Part shown: positions 11,734 through 22,895 of the stretch, in pieces
Numbering within the stretch: the first letter of the stretch is position 1
How the letters are laid out: the number at the start of each line of letters is the position of its first letter
Assembly: GCA_905221605.1 (NCBI GenBank)
Contig: CAJNDS010000435.1
Location: 185,001-249,000 of the forward strand
Direction: 5' to 3'
DNA length: 64,000 nucleotides
DNA from: Symbiodinium natans
Taxonomy: Eukaryota; Sar; Dinophyceae; Suessiales; Symbiodiniaceae
Position numbers and translations under genes: made by a program
Notes under the pieces: model-generated
The model's database searches: none
What the model was told of the DNA's origin: nothing
Seen by the model: only the letters and a program-made list of their open reading frames with translations

Positions 11734-14700
11734 TGGCCAAGGATGTGCTGAAACGAATGGAGGCCTGTGGCATGCTGCATTCAAGTGCGCATGAGAGAGG
11801 CTTCCGCTGCCTTCTTCCACTGCCTTAGTGAGGCAATTGGCCTGTCCCCGAACAACGTCACGTGCTCCATTCTGCTCAAGGGCGTTCAGAAGGGAATGCA
11901 GGAACATATGGCACAAGCCGAGCATGTCATAGGCCGCTTTGTCAATATCCATCGTTGGTCAAAGCTTCGCAAGGACGGGTACTTGCAGAAGGTGATGAAG
12001 ATCATTGACTCGCGTGAAGTCAAAGAGATGGACGAGGCTGTGGATATCGCATCACTAAACCGAGTTTGGGTGCAACCTGTTGCAGAATGTGCCATGGCCT
12101 CGGCAGGTCTTGCTGGGATCCCTGTACGAAGCCTGCATCCGTTGCGGTCAAGCACCTCGGGTTTACGTCCTGATTCAGCTTTATTTACTCGGCTTGCTCT
12201 GGATACGAAAATCCGGGTTCATGAGGGCGCTGGAGTTTGGTACAGTTACAGTATGGCTCGTCTTGCAATGCCTTGTGCAAGTCAACAGTTGCTCAAAGGT
12301 CCAGTACCTGCTGAACTACGTCAAGCGCCTCCGTGAGGAAAGCGGCTTTGTCCAGGTGTCTGTGGTTGCAGCTGGGGGGGGGGGATAGCTGCGCTGTGCA
12401 GCCGGGATAGCTGCCTGGTGCTGCCTGCCTCTACCTGCTCATTCTCTCGCCTCGGCTCTGGCATATCCAGCTGCATGCTGTAGGTCCGAAGCGCGCACAC
12501 TGTGGGCTCCATCATTCGCGCCTACGGTGCAGCAGAGGACCTTCAGACGACCTTCTAAAACATTGCTTATTGATGTGTAGTGTAGACACTTGTGTTCGAA
12601 GTGACGACTCTAGCGAGCTCTCCTTACTCCATGTTATCTCTCGAATGTGATGTAGGTATTAATATGATCCCTGTTGTGATCCCTGTTGGCGGTTTGATGG
12701 TATCCCCCCTCCCCACCCCCTAAACCCTAAACCTTAAACCCGAAACCCTCAACCCACACCTTTGGGGAGGATCACAAGGTGGACGGAGGTTGCACCATTG
12801 GGGGGGGGGGGGGAGGGGGACCGGGCGCGCTCTGATCACATATCCGCGGCCATTTGCATTTACTCCAAGATCCGTCGAGGTGTAGCGGGCACAACACCAC
12901 GTGCTCGCTGCACGATCAACCGTATCATCCTGCGCCCGATCACTTTGTGTCAGTAGGCCTTGTGCCTTTCTTGAACGCGAATCTGGCCAAACAGTATCTG
13001 TTTGGGGCTACGACCACGATGATGCCTATGGACAATTGCGACAAGCCACAGGTTGCATATGTGTTTTTTTGATGTTCCACAGACCGACACTTTGGAGCCA
13101 TTACGTACTCCTTTTCGGGTCCACTGCCTGGAGATGTCTTAGTTAGTCTTAACGCTACGCGACCCGCCTCGGCCCGGCCTAGCGCATCCGCGTGAGCATG
13201 GTGTCTCCGCAGTGCCCAAGTCGCTGGAGGCTCAAGGTTCAAGGTTCAGGGTTTAGGCGACGCCCACACCAGCCGAGCCGCCCCTCAAGCAAAAACGGGG
13301 CAGGGGAGGAGGGGGGCAGGGGGGAGGGCAGGGGGGGGGGCAGGGGGGGCAGGGGGGGGGCAGGGGGGCAGTGGTGGGGGGTGGGGGGGGTAGGGGGGGG
13401 GCAGGGGGGGCAGGGGGGGGGGGAGCAAGGCAAAAAAAGGGGCCAACATGTGGCTTTGGGTTTGGGGGGGGTGCCTGTTCTCACAACCTATACACCTTCG
13501 GCCCGAGGCCTCGGCGGATTACGCTAAATCGACGATTCTGGATGCATGTCATCAGCTAGCGACCTCAACTCCATGATGGAGTTCTTCATGAAGAAGTCCA
13601 AACGACAAACGCCTGCAACCCAACGTCACACGCGAAGGGTGCTGATATCGTCGGACGAGGAATCCATCCACCTCCACCTTGTCCAAAACGAGTACATCAG
13701 ATTCCTTGAAACTTGAATATCTTGAGCTGGCGAAGGCCGGCATTTGCAATTTCCTCACTGGTCGACTGTTTGGGAGGGTTGGCTGGGCGCCGCAAAGGCG
13801 ACTTCTGTTCGAGCCAACGTGTTCACCGATCGAGAAGTTGGGCGGGCGCCGCAAAGCGACCAGGAGCGCAGACATCACCCTCAGAGACATCGCGCGACAC
13901 TGGCGACCTGTGTCCATCCCGTGGAACTCGGTTCTCCGTCACTTACACGGACGCCGACTGCAAACTCGATAAAGAGGTCTTCCGCCCCGGCGACGTTGAC
14001 CAATCCAGTCGGGACCCGGGACGCCTCTACATCGATTGCCATCATTATGCTTCAAAGACGGCAACCCACGACATGCGGCTTAGTTCTAAGATTGCTCAAA
14101 CGATTCTCCGTGAACCAAGCTTTCATTTACCTCCTTGAAGCACACGTACCAATCTTGGCACCGATCATCTTCGATCCTTACCTACGCGCGTCTTAAATCA
14201 ACCCCTGAACTGAACTGCTTTGTCTCAGCCAATCGGACATGGCATAGTCGACGGACGAGGTTTTCGACACAGATTGAAACGCATACCAACTAAAGCTAGC
14301 ATATGACGGCGGAAGCTGTTGGGGTTAAACTTCGTGCGCATTGCACTGGCAAGGGCTTTGCTTCAAGCATCTGTTGTCGCTATCGATGCATCCCAGACTC
14401 TGGCTGTCAAACTTGTTTTCGACAGGATTTGGATGGTGTTTGGGCTACCTGGAATGAGATGAAAAGGAAGCAAATCCAGCCAACCAGAATCACTCTGGGT
14501 TGCATGGTTGAGGCGCAGCTTCCAGCTTCGAAAAATGTCAAAGTGGCCAATGTCCCTGAATTCAGGCGCTGGCTTCCAACAACGATGCTGAAGGCTACCT
14601 TGAGCGCCCTCACATGTGATCCTTGTCACTTGCCATGAGCGCTGGCGTCAAACATACTGATTTGTGATATTCTTGAGAGGTGCGTACGAGATCATTCAGC

Positions 14701-17700
14701 AGGCCGGGAATCCGGCAGTGTGTGAAACAGCGTCAGTCGAGAGCCTCCACAGCTTTTAGAGAACACATACTCCTTGTATGGCTATAGCCGTACAGTTGCC
14801 ATTCATGTTGGCGTAGCCATCGGCGTCGGCGTAGCCCATGTTGAGATTTTATCAGAACACGTTGAAGCAGAAGCCTTGTCACATCTTGACCCTGCGCAAA
14901 TGCCTTTGCCATTCTTTGCTGCAGCCAAACCTCAATTTTCTTGAGCCAAGAAGTTGGGAGATCGTTTGCTGAGAGACGCTTGCGTGCCACCATCGGTTAC
15001 TTCAGCAGAAGAATTGGAGTACGGAAGCTGCAACGTCTGTTTCCACCAGGCACTTGCGGATCCGGAAACCGCGACCTTGGTCAATGCAGCGCTTTGTCAG
15101 AAGTTTTGGGTCAACAGCAGGCTGTTCATGTGCTTGCAGCAGACAGCAGGTGACTTACAGCTCTGTGCTCAAGAGCTTCAATCACCAGAAGCGCTTTCAT
15201 CGCGTGTGGGAGGTCTACGAGGAGCATACGCCCTCTAATGTTATGAGAAAATGTGTGCTTGTGGCAGACGGCTCCGATTCGCCACGACAGAGTTGCATAC
15301 CACCGGGACAGAGTTCCGAGGTTCAGCATAACGAGCTGTCGAGACATGTCCAGAAGCAGCCTTGACAGATATTCGAGCACAACATACAGATCTTCGCAAA
15401 CATAGATAAATGAGCAGGACAGGGTTTTGATCACGCAAGAAATGGCAGGAGATGATAAAGCAGAAAGTTGAGTTCTCGGTGACGACGTACAATGCCCTCC
15501 TGGATGTGGCGGTCTCAGGCTGTCTCTGACGCTGTGCAGATCTGTGCAGTGCATGGGGCTACCTATGTTGTTTCGAACGGACTTCGCCTGGCAATAGATT
15601 CAAGAGAAGGGAGCTGCAGGAAGTATTCCTCCCTGGGACGCTGAGGGGGCGGGGGGCAGGGGCGAGGGATGTGAGGTCACTAGTGAGATAACACAGGGAA
15701 CAATGGTGGCGAAATTCAGTATGCTGACACAAATGTAGGACGCCACGGGACAGCCTGGTAGACGGAAAGCCAAGTACTTATGGTGCAAGTAGCAGACCAC
15801 AGGGAACTTGTTGGGAACACATGGTGTAACCTGGTTCGGGAGGCCCGCGAGTCACTCTCCGTTTTGTTTTTTCATGTGTCGAATTCGCCTCTCTTCCTCT
15901 CTCTTCTTCTCTTCTCTTCTCTCTTCCTCTCTCTTCCTCTCTCTTCCTCTCTCTTCCTCTCTCTTCCTCTATCTTCCTTTGTCTTCCTCCTCCGAGAGTT
16001 TGAGCTTTTCAAGTGGACATCAAGGTCTGTGCAAGGAGTGGCGAGATCAGCCGGGCCGAACCGCTGCTGAAGGAGCTGGGAAATGCCGCAAGAAAGCCTC
16101 TTAGAGAGAGTGAGAGAGTCCAACACACCTAAAATCACACGCCTTGTTATCCATTTTGGTGCCGAGGATTTGAACAAAACGGGTCAAATTAGAGTGTGCG
16201 CAAATGCAGTGTGCTACTGCAGTACCGTACCACATCTTCGTGACACAGAGTAGGAGTGCACGGTACCTACGCGGGAGCACAATGTGGCCAGAGTGTTGCC
16301 GCGACACGAAAGACACATCATAACACGTTGCTTGCTACGTTTTGGACGCCGTCTGACGCCCGCCCGAGAGCGATGCGGGCAGGCGTTCGCGATTTGGAAT
16401 GTGCAAAGCGCCTAAGCGAAAGGCACGAAGCTAGAACAAGAATCCGTCCAGTTTAGACTCAGTGCATCAAAGTTTGAATTGTTTATAAGTTTAGTAAGAT
16501 CGACTTTTGATTTCAATGATAGTTTCAACATGTTTTAAAGTCCCAAATCCCAATGCCTCCCAACACCTCCCAACCGTGTTCAGAGGCTTTCCGGCGTGGC
16601 CAGTCATTCCGGCCATTTTTCATTTCAAGTTAAATGCCGACGCATTTTAAACGTTCAATCATGTTCAATCCGTAAAGTGCTCAATCGCAGAAACGTAACA
16701 ACATCTCAAAGTTTTACTTGTTCAGGTCTTCCAAGACATTGAGTCAGAAAACCCACATGCCAAATCACTTCGACTTATTCGCCATTTTTTGTGCGAACAA
16801 CATTAAAAGTTTAGAGTTTCAAGCTCACTCCCCGGAAGTCTCAAAGCCTGAACAGAAGTTATTGAATATTCCCATCATTCTCCCTACCTTAACCTAAAGC
16901 CTAAACACTTCTATCCTCGTGTTTGTGGCATCATCAAAAAGGATGAAGCAAAGGATGAAGCAAAGCATGTTTTAACTGTTGAAACACTTTACCTTGTATT
17001 CAACTTTTCAGTTTTAAACAACATGTCCAAGCCTGAATTTGAAGGCACCCCCAGAAGCCAGAAGGCCAGTTCACGAGTGCGAATTTCGCGGGCATGTATG
17101 GAAGTGTGTGGAAGCTAAGCAGCACAACGTTTCTGCACACAGCACGTCGCGCAAACGACATCAAACAACCGACGGTTTCTTTGGTTTGTGTTGTCTAAGT
17201 GCGGTTCTTGGTCTGTGTTCGCACGTGGAAATTGTTGCACGCGCGGACTTGTTGCGACCCCCTGCCTGGGTGTTCGTATGGGCGTGGCACGCAGGCCGCG
17301 ACGTTGCATACCCCCAGCGGCAGTCTACCAAAATGGCATTTTCCGGGTCCAAAACCATCCAAGACCGAGGCGCATCACTAAATTGCAGCAGCAAGCGGGA
17401 CCCGAGCTTCCATTGTCACTGTAACCTCTGATCTATCTAAGGTCTTTGACCAAGAGTCTCCCAATTCGCAAGCAGGGTTAGGTCTCGCGACATGTCTTGC
17501 TTGTGCTGACGTGTTCTTATGGTAGCAGTGGAAGGCCTTCCGTGCAGTTTGCCGACGATGGTATTAAGTATTAACTGCGCGACGCTCGTGCGATCCCGTA
17601 TGTTATGCATCGAAGATTTACCAAACTCCGCTCGCCTCCAGAGGACATGGCTGATCAGGGCGTGTCACCCAACATCATCACGTACGGCACAGCTGCTCGT

Positions 17701-20519
17701 ATGCACCAGCATTGCCGTGGGTTGCAATTTGCCATTGCTGCTGTACTGTGTTTTGACCCCGCAGTTCGGCTTATTATTGGAACCACGAGAACGAAGTCAT
17801 AAGGAAAAGCAGGGTGGGCTGACGGTATATACTCCTGGAAGTTCTGCTTTTGAGTCGATAGTTCGCTTGCAGTGCCTACTACGACTTGCGAAATATTCTG
17901 CGAGCGTCCGAATGTTTAAGCATTCTCAAAGGACTAAGTTGACAGATCGACATTTGGAAGCCTTCTGTTCAGAAATAGCAGGTTTTCTGGACATCGCGGG
18001 CTGGGCACTGCCAGCATACTAGAGACCACCGGCTTAGGAAATGTGGGTCCTGTACACCGAGCTGAGCCTAAGAGCCTATGCCTCCAACTCCCAAACGCTT
18101 CCTCACGCGTTGGTTCCCCTTCTCCCTTGGACACAAGCCAGAAGAATCACAGTACTGGTAACCATACAGAAAGGGCTGGGCATCCTTTGCATTCTGATGG
18201 TTTTAGGACGTTTGAGAAAAGGAATCCCTTACCTGGAGGTGGGATTGATGGTGTTTTCGGTTTTTGTGTTTATTAGATCAATATGGCCCGTATTGATTTT
18301 GGAAGTTTGTTGAGAAGTCAGTCGCATCTCAGAGCATGGGGCGGAATGGTGAGCCTGTAGAGTGGCCGACGCTAGGACAAGGGATTTCGTTCCTGAGGCT
18401 CACGCCCACAGGAGAAAGACAAAGTAAAGCAAAGATTTTGGCCGGGACCGGGGGTTTCCTCGATCACCCCGGCTCCTCCTGAAGAGTCGAAAACAAGAAT
18501 AAAGAAGAGGAGGGAAGAGTGCAGAGGAGTAGCCTGAAGCTACTGAACTCGTCTCGACAGGGCCAGGGTAGTGCTGAGTGTGCCCAAGTCGCAAACCTGG
18601 ACTGGGGGGGGGGGGGCAAAGTTGTCCAAAAGTCCAGGCATGCGGGTCCCGGATACGGTTCGGAGTGGGTGTCTTTCGGTCCGCCATCCAAGTACTAAGC
18701 TCCCAACACTAAGAGGGGGACCTTGCAGGGCACTTGGGGGTCGCAATTCCTGGCGGGGTCGAGTATTCCGTGCCGATCTGTGAACCTTGCATGTTGTTTC
18801 CACACGTCTTGTTTTCCGGCCGATGCGCAGGCCCTGCGGAGACTCGGGGAATAATGCAGCAGCGTGTGTCATATCCTGGCGCGCGGACTGCACAGGTCTC
18901 CCCCTTCATGCCCCAAGTAAAGAAACAGAACTGTAGTGAGTGGTGGTGGTTTGCGGGGGGAACTCCACACAGTCTGGGCACAACCCTCGCTGCGAAATCT
19001 CACCGAGACTGGACTTGGTCTGGGCGCGCCCAGTGCGCGGGGGGCCCTCCTGGGCTCCTCAAGCCCCGTAGTAGAAAAAGAAGAAGAAGGAGAAGAAGAA
19101 GAAGCAGAAGAAGAAGAAGAAGAAGAAGAAGAAGAAGAAGAAGAAGAAGAAGAAGAAGAAGAAGAAGAAGAAGAAGAAGAAGAAGAAGAAGAAGAGGAAG
19201 AACAAGAAGAAGACGAAGAAGAAGAAGAAGTGACATCACTACATATTGTGTATCCTGGCTGTGGAAGCAATCGAGCCCGACCGACGCATCTGAATCGTTC
19301 GGTTTAGGCTTGGATTCGGGCCGTCTCTTGAATCGACTGGGTTGCCTTGACAAGCTTTCCCAGGAGTCAGCACCGAAGAGTGCAAAACATATTTGCAGAG
19401 AAAAAGCTGTGCATTTTACGCTTGATTTTGCTCGCGAGTCTACTTCACTCGGCGTCTCGCGTTTCCGCACGGTCGCTTCCCCCTTACCATCCATGCTAAA
19501 CTTCCTAAGCATTCTCATTTGCTTGATTCTGCTAGGTCATCAAGGCGTACTGCTCTGCAAACCGGTTGGACCAGGCAAAGCCGCATCAATTCAGTGAAGG
19601 CCGAAACCTGCTTACATGTTCTCACCGTGTCGAGGCATTCGCAGTCTTGGAAGAGATGCAGAAGAACACATCGCTTGGGCCTTGCCCCGCGAGGACGCAA
19701 GTGGCGCCTGCAGAACTGCAGAAGCATTGCTGCACTCAGGTTACATCCCGATGAGGTGACCTACAACACGCTTCTCGATGGCTGTGCCCGCTACGGACTC
19801 TTCGATCGTGGTTTGGACAGGGTTCTCAAAGTATCACGAGAAAGTAGCGCCGTGAAGCCAACAGCATGGTGTGCACATTTCTGCATTTGTCATGTGTGCA
19901 GGAAGTCCTTGCCGACATGCGCAGGGCAGGTGTGCCTCCGAGCAACTACACGCTGTCCGTGATTGCCAAACTTGCGAACCGCAGCAAGAAGCCGAAGAAG
20001 GCCTTCGAGATGGTGGATGGTTTGCGGAAAGAGTTTGGACTCAAGCTGAACATGCATGTCTACAACAACCTCATCCACGCAGCAACGTGTGACAGCAACA
20101 TGATGAAAGCGCAAGAAGTCTTCGGCACTATGCTGGAGGAGCGTGTCCGCCCAGATGGACGCACCTACACTCTGCTGCTCAGGTTCTGCATCACTCAAAA
20201 GGCAGCTTTGCCTGCCATGGCGCTGCTAAAGACTGCCTTCGGGTTGAAGCATCAGAAGGATGAACTGGTGAAGACATCTGGCAGCGAGGATTGCTTACAT
20301 CCATTGCTGGTCAAAGCCCTTGTGCGCTCGTGCCATTGGGCAGCCGCACCCCTCCGTGGCAATGCTGCATTGCAGGAAGAGGTCATTCAGGACTCCTTTG
20401 ACTTCCTTTCGCGCAGCGATTTGTCTGGCATGCCCAAGCTTCTGGCAGAGGTGCAGAAGCTGCTTCCGTCATTCAAGCTCCCGAAGTCCACCACGAGCAG
20501 GATCTTCGCAAAGCATTGA
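11734..20519 (+). CDS. Pentatricopeptide-repeat (PPR) protein, 17 exons placed, 5' end missing
   Basis: Predicted exons: 11734-11762, 11833-11910, 11992-12036, 12107-12160, 12305-12355, 12484-12537, 14426-14512/14515, 14680-14702, 15050-15088, 15150-15221, 15449-15505, 16025-16072, 17644-17691, 19536-19574, 19635-19672, 19740-19821 and 19902-20519 (TGA). Except where noted, the joins keep one frame through consecutive 35-residue PPR helices, e.g. VTYSSVLKSFNHQKRF, VTTYNALLDVCARSGEI, IITYGTVIKAYCSANRL, EVTYNTLLDGCARYGLF and MHVYNNLIHAATC. PPR proteins bind single-stranded RNA and mostly act in plastid or mitochondrial RNA processing. The upstream exons with a targeting peptide are not resolved. 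One small exon between 14515 and 14680 is probably missing, and the join 11910/11992 is uncertain because that intron is itself open. Donors are a mix of GT, GC and GA. Confidence 0.9.
12718..12755 (+). repeat. Interstitial telomere-like tract (CCCTAAA type)
   Basis: About five degenerate heptamers: CCCTAAA, CCCTAAA, CCTTAAA, CCCGAAA, CCCTCAA. CCCTAAA/TTTAGGG is the plant-type telomere repeat also used by dinoflagellates. It lies inside the large intron 12538-14425 of the PPR gene. Confidence 0.75.
13233..13257 (+). repeat. Second telomere-like tract, opposite orientation
   Basis: Bases here read as degenerate TTTAGGG units (AAGGTTC, AAGGTTC, AGGGTTTAGG). The orientation is opposite to the tract at 12718-12755, and it is in the same intron about 480 bases away. 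Confidence 0.5.
13300..13470 (+). repeat. G-rich array (GGGGCA/GGGGGG)
   Basis: About 170 bases made mostly of G runs separated by CA or A, giving many G-quadruplex-capable sets on the plus strand. It lies within the PPR intron 12538-14425, just downstream of the telomere-like tract. A related poly-G run is at about 12798-12820. Confidence 0.85.
15893..15993 (+). repeat. CTCTCTTCCT microsatellite
   Basis: About ten copies of a decamer CTCTCTTCCT and variants, within PPR intron 15506-16024, ending shortly before the acceptor. Pyrimidine-rich on the coding strand, so it could act as a long polypyrimidine tract. Confidence 0.85.
19076..19230 (+). repeat. GAA/AAG trinucleotide array
   Basis: About 50 units of GAA with a few GAG, GCA and ACA interruptions, inside PPR intron 17692-19535. 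It keeps all frames open, producing false poly-Glu, poly-Arg and poly-Leu or Ser frames. Confidence 0.9.
19902..20519 (+). CDS. Terminal exon of the PPR gene
   Basis: The largest exon of the gene (206 codons including TGA). It begins after GTGTGCAG with EVLADMRRAGVPPSNYT. It completes one PPR, then contains repeats around AFEMVDGLRKEFGLKLN, VYNNLIHAATCDSN and RVRPDGRTYTLLLRFC, followed by a C-terminal helical tail without clear PPR motifs, ending SKSTTSRIFAKH-like. The preceding intron (19822-19901) is 80 bp, GT-AG. Confidence 0.9.
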   Translation, partial: EVLADMRRAGVPPSNYTLSVIAKLANRSKKPKKAFEMVDGLRKEFGLKLNMHVYNNLIHAATCDSNMMKAQEVFGTMLEERVRPDGRTYTLLLRFCITQKAALPAMALLKTAFGLKHQKDELVKTSGSEDCLHPLLVKALVRSCHWAAAPLRGNAALQEEVIQDSFDFLSRSDLSGMPKLLAEVQKLLPSFKLPKSTTSRIFAKH

Positions 20520-22244
20520 GACGTGTTGAGCAGCTTTTGTGACATGTCCGGACACGAGACACGCCAAGTTGCAAAAGACGCTTCGCATGATGACATGTGA
20601 TTGAACATGTGCAATTTGGTTTCCAAGTATTTGCCACCATTGCAGAGCATCCTCAGGCTTTCAGAGACGGTGCAGTCGGCATCCCGCAGGCGCAGATTTG
20701 AGTGCACGTAATGACGTAATGACTTCGACATCTTTGACATAAAACTGGCCCCGAGACTGTGGATCTAGTATCCAAGTTGTCACTTCAACGTTCCAGTCGT
20801 CAGGAGCCAATGCTGGCCAAACATTGGCTACTAGCGGCTGCTGCTCATGGTCACAAGGACCTTGCAGCTTCCTGAATGAAAAGGACATGTGTGCCATATG
20901 TTTTCAATCAGCGCGTTCAGGAGCTTCCAAGGTCAGATATGCTACCAAGGTTTTAGATGGTTTGGGTTCATATGCTGCTGAAGTCTCTAGTCATGAAGAT
21001 GTCTTTACAAACATGCGTTGTTGCCCCTTTCAGGAGGCATTGGACCAAGTGAATTGGGAAGCAACGTCGCGACTGCCCGTGGAGAGACGGTGTCTTGGTG
21101 AAATGCCAGGTCAACAGAGCAAAACAGCGCTGCGCATGCTTGATGGTGCATTGTCAGCAGCCCGCCGTGCCCGCGAAACGTACGATCGTGTTCACCACGG
21201 CTGAGGTGGATCCACGTGATGGAGAACCGGGGATGGATTTGACCTGAGTCACTTTGCAGAAAAGACACTGTCAAGAGACATCGGCTGTCCTCAGCCCGCT
21301 TTCACGCAAGTTCGATCAGCGATAGCACTGCCCAACAGCGTCTGCTGCGAGAGGAGTTGCATGGCATTACTCGCTTCATGGTTCGAAGCATTCCTGCTGT
21401 AGAGTAGATGCGAATAATGACGCAGGCATGCCATTTGTGATGTGTCATTTTTCGTCATTGCATTGCACATGTGAGAGATTCTGGAGAGCAGTGCCGCTAG
21501 TGCGTCAACACACGTCATCAATGTACGACGACATTCTCGATCACCACGAGTAGATGGGGCAAGCTTCGCTTGCAACCTTTTATGCTCCTTTTCTGCAAAA
21601 GGGGCCGCAGTACGGAGCGCATGTAGTAGTCGGTTGCTGTAGGTGCGACTTGCGTGAATTTCTTTCCCGGACAGGCTTGCGGGACTTCACTCATGCTGTA
21701 GAAGATTCCATGTAACAAGGGCCACGCCATGCAACTGTCGTCGTAAAAGCCGTAAAAGTCTTCAGATGTTTACATGTTTTCACGAATCACGCTGTTCATA
21801 AATTGTAAGTGCATGACGAGGTTGTGTTTGCCATCCTCACCATTTTCCTGAACACCGAGCCGCTCCCACAAAGGTTGTAATGGGCGTGCGCTCTAACCAA
21901 TGCAGAGTCAGCATGGTGGATGATTGCGTTTGTCTGTGGTACGACAGTGATCAAGGTGCTGAGTCGGTTTTGCGGAGTTGGCAGAACTCAGGTTCATTGG
22001 CACTTGGAATGCGAATGCTATCTATCGCACAATTTCCACGGCGAGGAGCTTAGCACCCGTTTGCACCGTGGCACTGCGTGGCGTTGGCTTGGCTGTGTGA
22101 GGCTTCAGACTGGGTGTGGGTGCGAGGTGGTGGGTGTGGGGTGGGTGTGGGGTGCTCGCGTTTGGATACGTCCATGTTCCTCCCTCCCCACAACACTTCA
22201 GAGTTTTTGTACCTAAAACATACAGCAGAAGAATGCTTTATTTT

Positions 22245-22310
22245 TTTCTGCAACCAGACGCACTGTCACAAATGTTCATGTCTTTTGCAAACATGCCCAA
22301 CGTACATGTT
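22245..22310 (-). repeat. Dispersed repeat copy (CATGAACAYWTGTGACAG family)
   Basis: Read on the minus strand this contains GCAAAAGACATGAACATT then TGTGACAGTGCG, matching the family also present at 22660-22895 (plus) and 58680-58880 (minus). Confidence 0.5.
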
Positions 22311-22659
22311 AGTGAAAGATCCCAACAGTTGCTGCGGCGTCTGCGCAACAAGCCTGTAGCAAGCATTGTGTTGCTGACTACAGCCAGCTCGGTGCTGGGT
22401 GGCATAAGCGCAGTCGTGCACAAGGCTGGTTTACTCATGAGTGTGGTCATTTGCGTCGTGTCTACCGGATCCCCGAAGTAAGCAACTTTGGACGCACCTT
22501 GCCCAGCTGTACCCGCGTCAGCTTGCCCGCTGCTGCGCAAACGCACTTGTGCATGCCGCTGGTGCTATTGATACTTTTTTATCTGCGAGCAAGATCTATT
22601 GAATGACTTCGACGCTGATTCTGCGCCTGCGGTTTTTTGTACGAAATAAATACAACCGG

Positions 22660-22895
22660 CAAGCGTTTGCGCATGATCGCAACAGGCATGAACACATGCG
22701 ACGGCGTTGCGGGAAAACGCTGAACATTCTAGTGTTTCAGGCTTGCTCGCAAATGGCGTGAACGCTTGTGATTCTTTCCAGAAACGTCAACCATTTTCTG
22801 CAGTATGCTGCATAAGAGGCGCAAGCTTTGTAAATACCAGCGTTTGTGCATGTCGCAAAAGGCATGAACACATGTGACAGCGCGTCTTGCTTCAG
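22660..22895 (+). repeat. Dispersed repeat, two tandem copies about 178 bp apart
   Basis: CATGATCGCAACAGGCATG AACACATGCGACGGCG recurs as CATGTCGCAAAAGGCATG AACACATGTGACAGCG. A third weaker piece lies between them (GCGTGAACGCTTGTGA). The second copy is preceded by TGTAAATACCAGCGTTTG, which also occurs in the 58.7-kb copies. Confidence 0.6.

Noticed and set aside
11767..12336. 189-codon plus frame taken as one PPR exon
   Set aside because: It reads through two or three short introns. The PPR helices only continue if the 70-bp introns are removed and the frame shifts.
18734..19597. 287-codon plus frame with a long poly-Arg tract, and matching poly-Glu, poly-Leu and poly-Ser frames
   Set aside because: Produced by the GAA trinucleotide array, which keeps all six frames open. 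It lies inside a PPR intron.
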